64,000 nucleotides of DNA, taken from the NCBI RefSeq assembly GCF_040869045.1, contig NC_090323.1:176970083-177034082 (forward strand). The letters are read 5' to 3'. The DNA is from Eurosta solidaginis. Its lineage: Eukaryota; Arthropoda; Insecta; Diptera; Tephritidae. A model generated the notes under the pieces. That model did no database searches, was not told the DNA's origin, and saw only the letters and a list, made by a program, of their open reading frames with translations. Of this stretch, positions 35,037 through 45,551 are shown one piece after another (the stretch's first letter is position 1; the number at the start of each line of letters is the position of its first letter). Position numbers and translations under genes: made by a program.

Positions 35037-35589
35037 GTGAGTTATATGCAAGAAAATGATAACAAAGTGCAACATCTACTGAAGAATAGATGATATCTTT
35101 TGCGGGCAAGTGCGCATGCTCGCTCTATTTGCTAAATTTACTCACGTTGTCTCATGCATTTTGATAAGTATGCACTCTCTGATTTTAAACTCCTGCTTAA
35201 AATTTGTAAGAAACTTTTGTTGTTAAATTTTATGTCTCGTTTTTATTTTCCTACTAATATCCCAACCAGCTGATTTTGATGCTGACTCGCTGAGGCTTTT
35301 AAAAAGTATTACACAAACTTGCTCTTAAAAAAAAAAAAAATAATAAAAAGACCATGCAAAGAAAATAGATTTTCTCTTGTCGTGTGTGGAAGCAAAAACT
35401 TTGAATAAGTATAAAATTTGCTTATAAGTTAATTGTAGGGACTGCGAACCTAAAATTTTTTAAGGGTATAACCACGTAGGTGTTTTGGTAGTCTAATGGC
35501 AAAACACGGGACTAAGTTTCTCGTACATAACCATAACCGACTCAATCAACGATATCAAGTCTTCCTTCCCCTATTTCTCCCAAATAGAC
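35037..35589. other. No gene recognised
   Basis: Upstream side of the possible promoter. It includes a GCGCATGCTCGC palindrome-like block near 35110 and an A run at 35327-35342. No coding signal was found. Confidence 0.4.
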
Positions 35590-36330
35590 CAACATAAAGG
35601 CAAAGGCCAAGCCGAAGATCAACTTCTGCAAAATTCGCTGCTTAAGTCATTCATATAATATGCAAAGAGCTCATAACAGCTCGCGGCCGTAGCAGGCTCT
35701 GGTGAAACTGGAAGCGTTCAAAAGATTGAAGCTTTGGTCCCTGCTATTAAATAGAGCCAACTTGCGTGCTGAAAACTGCCCTGCGAGGAATTGGAACGAA
35801 AAAAGTTAGAATAATAAATCAGAAATTCTATGCATCAAACCAGGCCATAGACGCCGACAATATGAGAAAAATTATTTCCCCACTTAACCACACAGAGTAG
35901 CTGAAACGAACAAGAGCTTAAAACAGCTTTGTGTAGCATGATACCTTACAAGGCCTCAGCTCCGGATGAATTACGCGCGAAAGAAATTAGGCCAGCTGCA
36001 AGTATTTGCCTAGAGACTAGGTTGCACATTTCTGGATAGAATTGAGGCACAAACTTTTTGTCGCCTTACCGCCCTTTATGCATGCAGGGCACTGTAGAAA
36101 AATTATTAAGAGCAGTTAGAAGCAACACGCCACAAAGACAACAAGGGATAGGGGTGGACTGTTTCGTCAACACCATTGTTTCTAGAGAATACACCCCAAA
36201 CCGGAATTCAGTGATCACCCCCGATCTCTTGAGTATAACTTACGACAGCTTGCTTTAGTTTGGCATCGCAAAAAATACGTTTCTCGTAGTTTCCGTGGAC
36301 GATGTTTCCTGATCACACAGGCAAGCTTAC
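35590..36330 (+). pseudogene. Heavily decayed LINE reverse transcriptase
   Basis: Only short motifs survive: a block like YKASAPDELRAKEI at about 35950-35990 (family PGPDGI/L) and YRPLCMQGTVEKLLRA at 36063-36110, which corresponds to SYRPLCMLDTxGKLLERV of R1/LOA-type elements. Stops are dense between them, and the catalytic box was not found. Family assignment beyond non-LTR retrotransposon is not possible. Confidence 0.5.
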
Positions 36331-36389
36331 CTTCTCGTAGTATATTCAAGAAGCAATACAAAGATGACCTTTCGAATTGCTGCAGCTTA

Positions 36390-36945
36390 CCCAGGGGTCC
36401 AATGGGGCCCTCTGGCTACGATTTTGAGGGACGCTCTCTGGATCTTTTGGGGATCATTTCTGGATGCTTTTTGAACTCCTCCTTATCCTCCCGGTGTCAT
36501 TTTATGGGTAATTTCGCGGTCACTCCAGTGCGGTCGTTCTGTAGTAATTTCGGAATGACTTTGGGTACTCTGTGTGTACCCTACCGGGGTCATTTGAGAA
36601 TCACTACGGGGTCCTGGGGGGTTATTTCGGGATAGTTTATGGGACTTTTTCGGGAACCTCATGGGGTCATTTGGGATGGTTTTAGGGACTCTCCAGGCGT
36701 CCTGCTAGGGTCATTCGGTGTTAATTTCGGGTTCATTTGGGGGTCATTCCTGGATAACTTTGGGGCGACTTTCCGGATCCTCCCGAGGTTATTTGGGAAT
36801 TGCTTCGGGGTCGTAATGAGGTCGATTTCTGGGACTCTCTTGGGGTCCCCGGGGTTCATTTAGGGTGATTTTGGGGACATTTCGCAATGATTTTGGAGAC
36901 TCTCTCGGGATCCTCCATGGGTCATTTCGAGATCACTTCGGAAAA
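36390..36945. repeat. G-rich minisatellite built on GGGGTCATTTCGGGA
   Basis: Imperfect repeats of a 40-90 bp unit containing GGGTCATTT, GGGACTCTC and GGATCCTCC. The GC-rich region stands out from the AT-rich surroundings. It is open in both strands, giving Gly/Phe-rich and Pro/Asn-rich pseudo-proteins. A more diverged array of the same type is at 42690-43620. Confidence 0.8.
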
Positions 36946-37729
36946 AAGTCGTAACTTTTTATTTTATCATTATGGCATATACATATATTATCAGTATTCT
37001 GCATTTAACTTTTAGAAAATAACTTCGATTTTTCAAATCTGCCTGGCGTCTCATGGCGGCTCCCATTTTTTATTTATTTAATTAAAAGCGCCAAATAGAC
37101 ATCGGTGAATTTCAGTAAAATATCGTTGTGTGGACTAGTCATTTAGCCTTGATTTTATACATATAATTATAAATGGATGTCATGAAACTGTAGAGTTTCT
37201 GATACAAAGTTAAGTCATGGCAAGCTAAGCTCGGTTATCCAGAAAATGACAAATAATTATTTTATAATTAAAGTCGAAGTGAACGTGATTGATTGAAATG
37301 ACTCTTTCATCCTATTTAATGTTTTTTTTTTTCTACTAAGTTTTATGGTTTTTGAGGACACAGGAATCTTCTTTATATTCTTGATAAGGATGTCATATTA
37401 GCTGCCTGAAAAATTCCCAGTATATTTTGCAAACTTACTCACTAAGGACTTGGCTGTTTTCTATTATATACAAATATTTATATATTTGTAATAGCGTTTT
37501 ATGAGCCATAAAATATTTGTTATATGATGTAGCATATGCAATAGCATAGGGAAAGCTTTTGGTGCTTCATTCGTGTCTAGCAAAAGTTAGATTCACGCTT
37601 TGTGTATCCATAACTGCAGCTATACCACGCACTATAAAAATATCCCTATAATAAGTATCATTTCTATTAATATATAAATATAAATCGATTTTTGCTATTC
37701 TTTCTTCTAATATGATATGTTCTGAAATT
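36946..37729. other. AT-rich DNA, no gene recognised
   Basis: Sequence between the minisatellite and the piggyBac-like end. No motifs were found apart from common AT-rich low-complexity. Confidence 0.5.
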
Positions 37730-38360
37730 ATAACCCTTCGTCCCAGTTGCGAATTTGGGATCTTTCAAATAAGTGTAAATGTTATGAAAATTCTATAGGA
37801 TTTATAACTTCTTGCAACAAAATACACCAATCATACCTTCTGGGCGACAACCGACGAGTTTTGAAAAACAAGGCAGCCGATCCGAACGGGACCTGTGTGT
37901 CCCGGTATATGTTCGAGAATGCCTAGCCTGGAAATTAAGTGACTAAAATGGGCTTAGCTGATCCCATTTGGTAGTTTATTCTAAATGATATTCCATTCCG
38001 CTATTTGCCATTTAATGGTTAACACGCGCTCTTTAGTTAAAATAAGAACACAAGTTTGGGCGCGAATTTTGTAAGAGTCTCCGTTTTGCGAGTTTTCGTG
38101 GTTATTGAGTTTTAAAATCAAGCAAAAGTATTTTAGTTCATTGAGCTAGTGTTTTTCTTATACATTGGAGTATGTAATTATCAGATTTTCTGTTTATTTT
38201 AAAAACTATTAGCATTTTTATCTTACTGGGATATATGTGTTCCATCAGTATTCAATATGGGTTCAAAGTATCCCAGTCAGGACTGAACATGCCCAATTCT
38301 TTGAAATATATCAGAATGTATTGATATTATTATTTACCTATCTATAGACTTAAAAGTCAA

Positions 38361-38480
38361 AAAATTTAATTTAGATGAAATTGCTAATATGTTGGAGTCA
38401 TGTAATGAGGATGCCGATTTTTCAGACGTCAGCAGCGAGAAGCCCTCTGCCTTCTGCGAAACTCCAAAGCAAATTACAAA
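38361..38480 (+). pseudogene. piggyBac-like transposase, amino end
   Basis: About 40 codons read FNLDEIANMLESCNEDADFS and continue DVSSEKPSAFCETPKQITKS. Acidic, Ser-rich N-termini of this kind precede the DDD catalytic domain in piggyBac transposases. The frame ends at the HINE boundary (38481). No catalytic Asp is present. An AG just before GATGAAATT could be a splice acceptor. Confidence 0.5.
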
Positions 38481-41070
38481 AAGTAAGAAAGACTAAGTTC
38501 GGGTGTAACCGAACATTACATACTCAGTTGAGAGCTGTGGAGACAAAGTAAGGGAAAATCACCATGTTGTAAAAATAACCTAGGGTAACCCTGGAATGTG
38601 TTTGTATGACATGTGTATCAAATGGAAGGTATTAAAGAGTATTTTAAGAGGAAGTGGACCATAGTTCTATAGATGGACGCCATTTAGGGATATCGCCATA
38701 AAGGTGGCCCAGGCCTGACTCTAGAATTTGTTTGTACGATATGGCTATCAAATGAAATGTGTTAATGATAATTTTAAAAGGGTGTGGGCCTAAGTTCTAT
38801 AGGTGGACGCCTTTTCGAGATATCTCCATAAAGGTGGACCAGGGGTGACTCTAGAATTTGTTTGTACGATATGGGTATCAAATGAAATGTGTTAATGATA
38901 ATTTTAAAAAGTAGTGGGCCTTAGTTCTATATATGGACGCCTTTTCGAGATATCGCCATAAACGTGGACCAGGGGTGACTCTAGAATTTGTTGTACTATA
39001 TGGGTATCAAATGAAAGGTGTTAATGAGTATTTTAAAAGGACGTGCACCTTAGTTCTATAGGTGGACGCCTTTTCGAAATATCGCCATAAAGGTGGACCA
39101 GGGGTGACTCTAGAATTTGTTTGTACGATATGGGTATCAAATGAAAGGTGTTAATGAGTATTTTAAAAAGGAGTGGGCCTTAGTTATATATGTGGACGCC
39201 TTTTCGAGATATCGCCATAAACGTGGACCAGGGGTGACTCTAGAATTTGTTTGTACTATATGGGTATCAAATGAAAGGTGTTAATGAGTATTTTAAAGAG
39301 CGTGGGCCTTAGTTCTATAGGTGGATGCCTTTTCGAGATATCGCCATAAACGTGGACCAGGGGTGATTCTAGAATTTGTTTGTACAATATGGGTATCAAA
39401 TGAAAGGTGTTAATGAGTATTTTAAAAGGGCGTGGGCCTTAGTTCTTAAGGTGGACGCCTTTTCGAAATATCGCCATAAAGGTGGACCAGGGGCGATTCT
39501 AGAATTTGTTTGTACGATATTGGTATCAAATGAAAGGTGTTAATGAGTATTTTAAAAAGGAGTGGGCCTTAGTTCTATATGTGGATGCCTTTTCGAGATA
39601 TCGCCATAAACGTGGACCAGGGGTGACTCTAGAATGTGTATGTACGATATGGGTATCAAATTGAAGGTATTAATGAGGGTTTTAAAAGGGAGTTCCCCTT
39701 AGTTGTATATGTGAAGGCGTTTTCGAGATATCGACCAAAATGTGGACCAGGGTGATCCAGAACATCATCTGTCGGGTACCGCTAATTTATTTATATATGT
39801 AATACCACGAACAGTATTGCTTCCAAGATTCCAAGGGCTTTTGATTTCGCTCTGCAAAACTTTTTCATTTTCTTCTACTTAATATAGTAGGTGTCACACC
39901 CATTTGACCAAGTTTTTTTCTATAGTTATATTTTGCGTCAATAGACCAATACAATTACCATGTTTCATCCCTTTTTTCGTATTTGGTATATAATTATGGC
40001 ATTTTTCATTTTTTTCGATATCGAAAAAGTGGGCGTGGTCATAGTCGGATTTCGGCCATTTTTTACACCAATACAAAGTGAGTTCAGATAAGTACGTCAA
40101 CTGAGCTTAGTAAAGATATATCGATTTTTGCTCAAGTTATCGTGTTAACGGCCGAGCGGAAGGACAGACGGTCGACTGTGTATAAAAACTGGGCGTGGCT
40201 TTAGCCGATTTCGCCCTTTTTCACAGAAAACAGTTATCGTCCTAGAATCTAAGCCTCTACCAAATTTCATAAGGATTGGTAAATTTTTGTTCGACTTATG
40301 GCATTAAAAGTATCCTAGACAAATTAAATGAAAAGGGGCGGAGCCACACCCATTTTGAAATTTTCTTTTATTTTTGTATTTTGTTGCACCATATCATTAC
40401 TGGAGTTGAATGTTGACATAATTTACTTATATACTGTAAATATATTAAATTTTTTGTTAAAATTTTACTTTAAAAACAAATTTTTTTTAAAAGTGGGCGT
40501 GGTCGTTCTCCGATTTTGCTAATTTTTATTAAGCAGGCATATAGTAATAAGTGTAACGTTCCTGCCAAATTTCATCATGATATCTTCAACGACTGCCAAA
40601 TTACAGCTTGCAAAACTTCTAAATTACCTTCTTTTAAAAGTGGACGGTGCCACGCCCATTGTCCAAAATTTTACTAGTTTTCTATTCTGCGTCATAAGTT
40701 CAACTCACCTACCAAGTTTCATTGCTTTATCCGTATTTGGTAAGGAACTATCGCACTTTTTCGATTTTTCGAAATTTTCGATATCGAAAAAGTGGGCGTG
40801 GTTATTGTCCGATATCGTTCATTTTAAATAGCGATCTGAGAAGAGTGCCCAGGAACCTACATACCAAATTTCATCAAGATACCTCAAAATTTACTCAAGT
40901 TATCGTGTTAACGGACAGATGGACGGACGGACTTGGCTCAATCGAATTTTTTTTCGATACTGATGTTTTTGAAGTCTATATCTATCTCGATTCCTTTATA
41001 CCTGTACAACCAACCGTTATCCAATCAAAATTAATATACTCTGTGAGCTCTGCTCAACTAAGTATAAAAA
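38481..41070 (-). mobile_element. HINE copy III, complete, with expanded minisatellite
   Basis: Minus orientation: 5' end at 41070 (TATACTTAGTTGAGCAGAGC), 3' end at 38481 with the hairpin GTTCGG/CCGAAC. CCACGCCCAC and CGATATCGAAA blocks recur at about 40020, 40490 and 40790. Length is about 2.6 kb, compared with 1.87 kb for copy II; the difference is mainly the tandem array at 38590-39765. It lies between the two remaining parts of the piggyBac transposase gene. Confidence 0.82.
38590..39765. repeat. ~130-bp tandem array inside HINE III
   Basis: Nine units, each starting GCCATAAAGGTGGACCAGGG or a variant and containing TTTGTTTGTACGATATGGGT and GTGGGCCTTAGTTCTATA. Unit starts near 38695, 38825, 38955, 39085, 39215, 39345, 39473 and 39603 give a period of about 130 bp. 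Inner units are nearly identical and the outer ones are worn, as expected for unequal exchange. Copies I, II and IV hold only two to five units. Confidence 0.88.
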
Positions 41071-41189
41071 TATAAAAGTTACATATATTGGAGAAAAAAA
41101 AAAATCGTGATTGCTTGCATAATAATTATGTCATATAATCATATGCCATCTGTAAGACACTATTCGTCAAAACAAATCTTTTACCGATT

Positions 41190-41512
41190 ATTGATGATGA
41201 CAGTTGGCAAGTGTTGGGTAATCAGATCTCAACTTGGACGAAGAAAAATTCACTCATTGAATTCATGATAGTTCTGGTGGAAAATATGATGGCTGAATGG
41301 AAGGAAGGAGCAGCTCTTCGTTGAAGTGGCATGTATGGGAGAAAAAGGAAACTAGCCGCAAGTCACCTACCTCTTCCAATTCCTAAGCGAAGGCGTTGCA
41401 CGGGCTGTGCGGAACAAAAAAGGAGAGGAGAACCAAGACGATATGCGAAGAATGCAAAATTCCTCTCCGCAAGGATTGCTTCGCACCTTATCATAAATAA
41501 AAACCCACTTTT
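41190..41512 (+). pseudogene. piggyBac-like transposase, carboxyl end
   Basis: One frame gives WQVLGNQISTWTKKNSLIEF, then KRKLAASHLPLPIPKRRRCTGC with the run IPKRRRCTGCAEQK. After a single lost A in an A run (about 41427) the next frame continues KTICEECKIPLRKDCFAPYH and stops. The cysteine pattern C-x2-C...C-x2-C...C...H is the Cys-rich DNA-binding domain at the end of piggyBac transposases. There is also a stop at about 41323. The catalytic domain is absent. Confidence 0.68.
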
Positions 41513-41829
41513 TATACTGTATTGCTTCTCTATTATTTTCTCTTTTATTCTTTACCGAAATTATTCATTGAATTTGAAATAAAGTTAATTTTCTTATAAA
41601 AACCAAATGCCATTATATTTTAGTAAGGGATCGTAAAATACTAATCGAGACAAATAAGTCTCATACAAAAATATTTACGGGACGTATGTGTCCCAGTCGC
41701 TCCCACCGCCTCTTTTTACTCGAATTTCATTTTTATGTGATATAATGCTTTTACTTTACCCATTATACCGATCGAACACCTTTAACAAGTTCTGTTTACC
41801 TTAGAGGCTTTTCGGATCGGAAGGGTTAA

Positions 41830-42185
41830 AGCATTCCTTTTCGTGTAAATGTAAATAAATGACTACTATTAAACCCTTATCAGTTCTGTAACCGCGTAGG
41901 AAAAGTCTAATCGCTTTTCCTATGCTGTGCTACAATGTTTCTCACAGCATGGTTGAAAAATCGTCAAATAAGACCCGGAAGATTATGTCGCATAGTTAAG
42001 GCTTGAAAAAAACCCACAGAAGGGTACCATCATTCGTCCAATTAGGTGATACTTGCAGTTATGAGATGGAATGATGTTTAATACTGTAAACGAAGTAAAG
42101 TATATTAGAATTTTCTTCGACTGCAAATCTTAATGCGTGAAGTTTGTCAACAGTTCAGCATCTAGACCCGATCAAAGAAAATTTT
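41830..42185. other. No gene recognised
   Basis: About 350 bp between the piggyBac-like end and a retroposon tail. No motifs seen. Confidence 0.5.
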
Positions 42186-42480
42186 ATGAAGTTATTGTTG
42201 TTGTTGTTGCGTTAAGGACATCCCCGCAGGTTTTAGGGAGTTTCATCGATGTTGACGATCCTTTGCCAGATATATATCCGGCACGTTCCAGTAAGAAGCA
42301 CCATTAAGGTACTAGCCCGATCATCTCGGAAACGATTTAGTATGATCACATTGAACCATATAGACCATACCACCCTCCCCCAAACCCCTAGTTCCATAAG
42401 GAACTTGAGGTCGCCAAAGCCTTGACTAATAAATATGTTTATGACATATGCGTATCTAAGGCAACCCATAAATCCACATC
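42186..42480 (-). mobile_element. 3' end of a retroposon with CAA-repeat tail
   Basis: Read on the minus strand, the sequence has ATGATCGGGCTAGTACCTTA, GGTGCTTCTTACTGGAACG-like and GGCAAAGGATCGTCAACATC blocks and ends in CAACAACAACAA. I recall similar sequence as a dispersed repeat in fruit-fly genomes, but it lacks coding parts here. It may be a SINE or the 3' UTR of a LINE. Limits on the high side are approximate. Confidence 0.45.
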
Positions 42481-42689
42481 TTAACCTTCCCCAAATACGC
42501 CTTTCAGTATATTTTCCATTTTTCTCATAAACGTTTGCCCATCCCCTGCGTCACATAGTCCTCTTTTGCGTTGCGGCACAACATTCCTCGACGTATCGGT
42601 GATTTTGCAGACTTGCTGTAATTATGTAGTGAGTTAATCAACGGTACATATATGGAGACTGATGTAGAACTTTACTGTCACAGTATAAT

Positions 42690-43620
42690 GATTGGAGTTT
42701 AATATTTGGAAACAATTTTCGAAATTATTTCGTGATCATTTAGGTATACTTTCGGATGTTTTCTATGAGGCTATTTCGGGCAGGCTTTGGTTCATTTTTC
42801 GAATAATTCCGAGACTTTCTCCGAATCACTTCTCAGATATTGACAATAATTTTTTGACGACAGATTTTGAAAAAAAAATTCGTATTATTATGAGATTACT
42901 CGGCGGCCACCGTGGTGTTGTGGTAGCGTGCTCCGCCTATCACACCGAAGATCCTGGGTTCACGCCCCGAGCATAGCAACATCAAAATTTTAGAAACAGG
43001 TTTTTTCAATTAGAAGAACATTTTTTTTAAAAGGGGAGGTCCGACAGTGATTAGGAATGCACTCCGAGTATATTTCTGCAATGAAAAACTTCTCAGTAAA
43101 AACTCATCTGCCTTGCAGATGCCGTTCGCAGTCGGCATAAAATATGTGGTTCCGTCCCACCAATTGGTAGGAAAAATTAAAAAGGAGCACGACGCAAATT
43201 GGAATAGAAGCTCAGCCTGAAATCTCTTCGGAGGTTATTGGGCCTTACACATGTTTTATTTTTTTTTTTTACGAACAGTTTAAGAGCAATTTAAGGATAA
43301 TTTCGAAAAAGTCATAAACTTAAAATGATATAATGTCGAGACTATTTACTAACCATTTCAAGATAAGTTCGGGGCTGTTTTGTGACTATGCCTAACTGTT
43401 TCTAGAATATTTTATAATCATTTCTGGATCAAAATTGTTTTCGGATTCATTTCGGGCGTTTCTCAGACATCATTCTTGAGTCCTTGAGTGATAATATCGG
43501 GCCATTTCGAGATCACTTCCTCACTATTTTAAAATGGTTTGAAGGAACATTACGGTTCAAATTTCCAACAATTTCGGAATAATTTTTGTATTGTTTTCGT
43601 GATCGATGTAGAACTATTCT
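42690..43620. repeat. Diverged GGGATCATTTCGGGA-type array, split by a SINE
   Basis: Sequence on both sides of the SINE at 42902-43262 has recurring CATTTCGGGC, ATTTCGAGATCACTTC and TTCTGGATC blocks like the array at 36390-36945, but more AT-rich and worn. Short frames in it are not credible genes. Confidence 0.55.
42902..43262 (+). mobile_element. tRNA-derived SINE, copy 4
   Basis: Head GGCGGCCACCGTGGTGTTGT with the A-box region TGGTAGCGTG and a B box GGGTTCACGCCCC. The body and the end (GGGCCTTACA followed by T-rich tail) match the other copies; a few deletions are present (TTTTAAAAGGGGAGG). No clear target duplication. Confidence 0.82.
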
Positions 43621-43754
43621 ATAATATTCAGGACTATGTGCATTGAAATCAAAGCGATTTTGAAAACAGTTTTTTGCAATTGCTATATCTCAGAATCTAT
43701 TTGATGAGACGAAAAATATTTGGTGGGTAGATTGGGGTTTAGGCAATTTTGTAT

Positions 43755-44340
43755 TGTAACGGATTTTAGAAAACCCTTGATTATTGTGCACCTACTGTTA
43801 CCATTAGAATTGTTGAACTATCGAGTAAGGAACTCAAATATACAGCATATCGAAATAATATTTATTTATAATATTACTATGGTAGTATTAGTTCAAAATT
43901 AAGCAATTCGCGTACTTTACATCCATCGTTTAAAAATCATTCATTATCACTTGGTCTGCGCTACTTTTATATTCTCAGTTCGCCTCGTTCACATATTTTT
44001 ACCAGTGTCCAGACCTTTCTCCAACAGCCGTATCCAACACTTGCTTATATATTTTTCGTTTCTGTATCAAATAGCTTCTTCGTTTCTGTCTTCTATGTAT
44101 ATGTGTGTATATGCTTGCGTAATATGTAATCTTTATTGCTGTTTACATCTCTGCATCTCATATGAATTTTCGTACGTTTATGTGCGACTACGTGCGTACC
44201 TACGGAGTTCATCCTGTAAGAATATAAGTACATATTTAACGAATTTGTCCAACGCATGCATACGTCTCCGTTTGCTATGGAGTTGCACTTTTATATGCAA
44301 AAATATCGGCTGCCCCTCGAAGAGAGTACAAATTGGTGAA
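43755..44340 (-). mobile_element. LTR fragment, same family as 60034-60641
   Basis: The low end TGTAACGGATTTT is the LTR 3' terminus in minus orientation, followed by GCACCT..., a CAATTCTAA-like block and a TATAAAAGTAGCGC promoter-like block (about 43962-43980, minus). From 44090 on the match fades. The matching far end may be at 45270-45375, but the flanks do not form a target duplication. Confidence 0.55.
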
Positions 44341-45269
44341 TAAAGGCACTTGGGACAATTTTAATCTGTTTTGCATTCAAAAATAAAGTTTTCCAAAAAC
44401 TTTTACACAACTGTTTTTAATAAGTACACCAATTTCGTGCTCAGGTGTTCATGCCCTCGCTCTCACCAATACACTTACATTTTAAGTTTTGCTGACCACA
44501 GATATACATATATTTGGTAATATCCCTGCAAAAAATGCGACTAGTCTATGATGAATCCGGGTGAGTCGCAAATTAGTATGCGACTATAGCTAGTTATGTC
44601 CTCTTTATATGGGTTGGAGTGGTCGGTTTTGTTTGAGCATGCCCTATGGAGAGACCAATTGAACCTGTTTATGCCTGAACTGGTAGTGTTGGACTGGTCC
44701 TCTTCATAGCCCTATGGGGACTCTCGGACAGATATTTTCTGTACTGTTGGACACTTCCTCTTTGTACCCCTATGGGAAGTATTCGACAGAGCCTTTTGTA
44801 TTTATACGGGTACTGTCGAACATATTCTCTTCGTGCCTCTCTTGTCCGCCTATGGGTACTGTGGGACACGTCCCCTTTCTAACCGTACGGAATTTCTTAC
44901 GGATTTTATAATTTTTTAATACTAATAATATATTCTTTTTCCTTCTTTTTGGTGTTGTAGTATAATAAAAACAAAACAAATATTACGATAACGGAACATA
45001 TGGTCCTAGTATTTTAGGTTCGGTATAGAGCTCGACATTTTTCTTAAATAATACTATTCAATCACATTTAATCTTTTTTTATTCATTTGCTGTTTGTTTT
45101 TTATTGTTTTTTTCTATTGGCTACATAAATTTCAAACTGACTGGTGCCAAATAAACCCTAGAGGGACTATAGGGGAATCAATTATACCCCAATGTGGACG
45201 AAAGAGCTCAATCGCAGACCGCTCTCTTTAGGGTTATATCGCACGATTATTTGGGATGTCTATGTATAT
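44341..45269. other. Mostly unassigned, includes a CCCTATGGG minisatellite
   Basis: No gene recognised. The part at 44585-44900 is repetitive (separate entry). If both LTR pieces flanking this stretch belong to one LTR, it would be an insertion in that LTR, but this is not shown. Confidence 0.4.
44585..44900. repeat. Degenerate CCCTATGGG...GGACA minisatellite
   Basis: About five units of 55-80 bp share CCCTATGGG, TACTGT(C/G)GGACA and CCTCTT(T/C)GTA blocks. Both strands are open over about 65 codons because of the repeat; I do not regard these as genes. Confidence 0.65.
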
Positions 45270-45375
45270 GTGTGTGGTTGTTTTCAATTTCATCCACTTG
45301 CCCTTGTTGCTATTGTCATCAAGAATTTATTACTAGCGGCATAGTGACGTATCGAAACTGCTCATATTCGCCACA
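45270..45375 (-). mobile_element. LTR 5' terminal fragment
   Basis: Minus-strand start TGTGGCGAATATGAGCAG, then GATACGTCACTATGC and TAGTAATAAAT, closely like the LTR start at 7027. Only about 100 bp are convincing. Confidence 0.5.
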
Positions 45376-45551
45376 AAATCTAATCGGGGTGACTTCTACG
45401 GAACAGCCTCTTGAAACGGTTTTATTTAGCTTGCCTTTGTGTAGCGGCCGGCCGTTTTGAACGAATTTTGTAATAAAAATTTAAGTAACTTCACGGTAAG
45501 TTACAAGCTTGAAACTTGAAATATAGTTCAGAATGCAATGACAATGCAATA

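Larger units (their letters stand above)
37734..41825 (+). mobile_element. piggyBac-like element, gutted and carrying a HINE
   Basis: The outer ends are CCCTTCGTCCCAG (from 37734) and, inverted, CCCTTCCGATCCG (to 41825). TTAA flanks the right end (41826-41829) and ATAA, one base off, the left (37730-37733). Both subterminal regions carry the same palindrome-like block, GGGAC-6N-GTCCC (37887-37903 and 41678-41694). Between are an amino-terminal and a carboxyl-terminal piece of a piggyBac transposase. The middle of the gene is missing and a 2.6-kb HINE sits in its place. Confidence 0.7.

Noticed and set aside
36402..36863. Opposed frames with Gly/Phe-rich and Pro/Asn-rich products
   Set aside because: Both follow from the GGGGTCATTTCGGGA minisatellite; no start context or domain.
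38590..39765. CRISPR-like array
   Set aside because: Units are ~130-bp tandem repeats without unique spacers, in a eukaryotic transposon.
44669..44979. Overlapping frames on both strands near the CCCTATGGG repeat
   Set aside because: Products repeat with the minisatellite unit and show no domain.
43755..45375. A single 1.6-kb LTR
   Set aside because: Ends look like the LTR family's two termini, but the flanks do not give a matching 4-bp duplication and the middle is unlike the 608-bp copy, so I kept the pieces separate.
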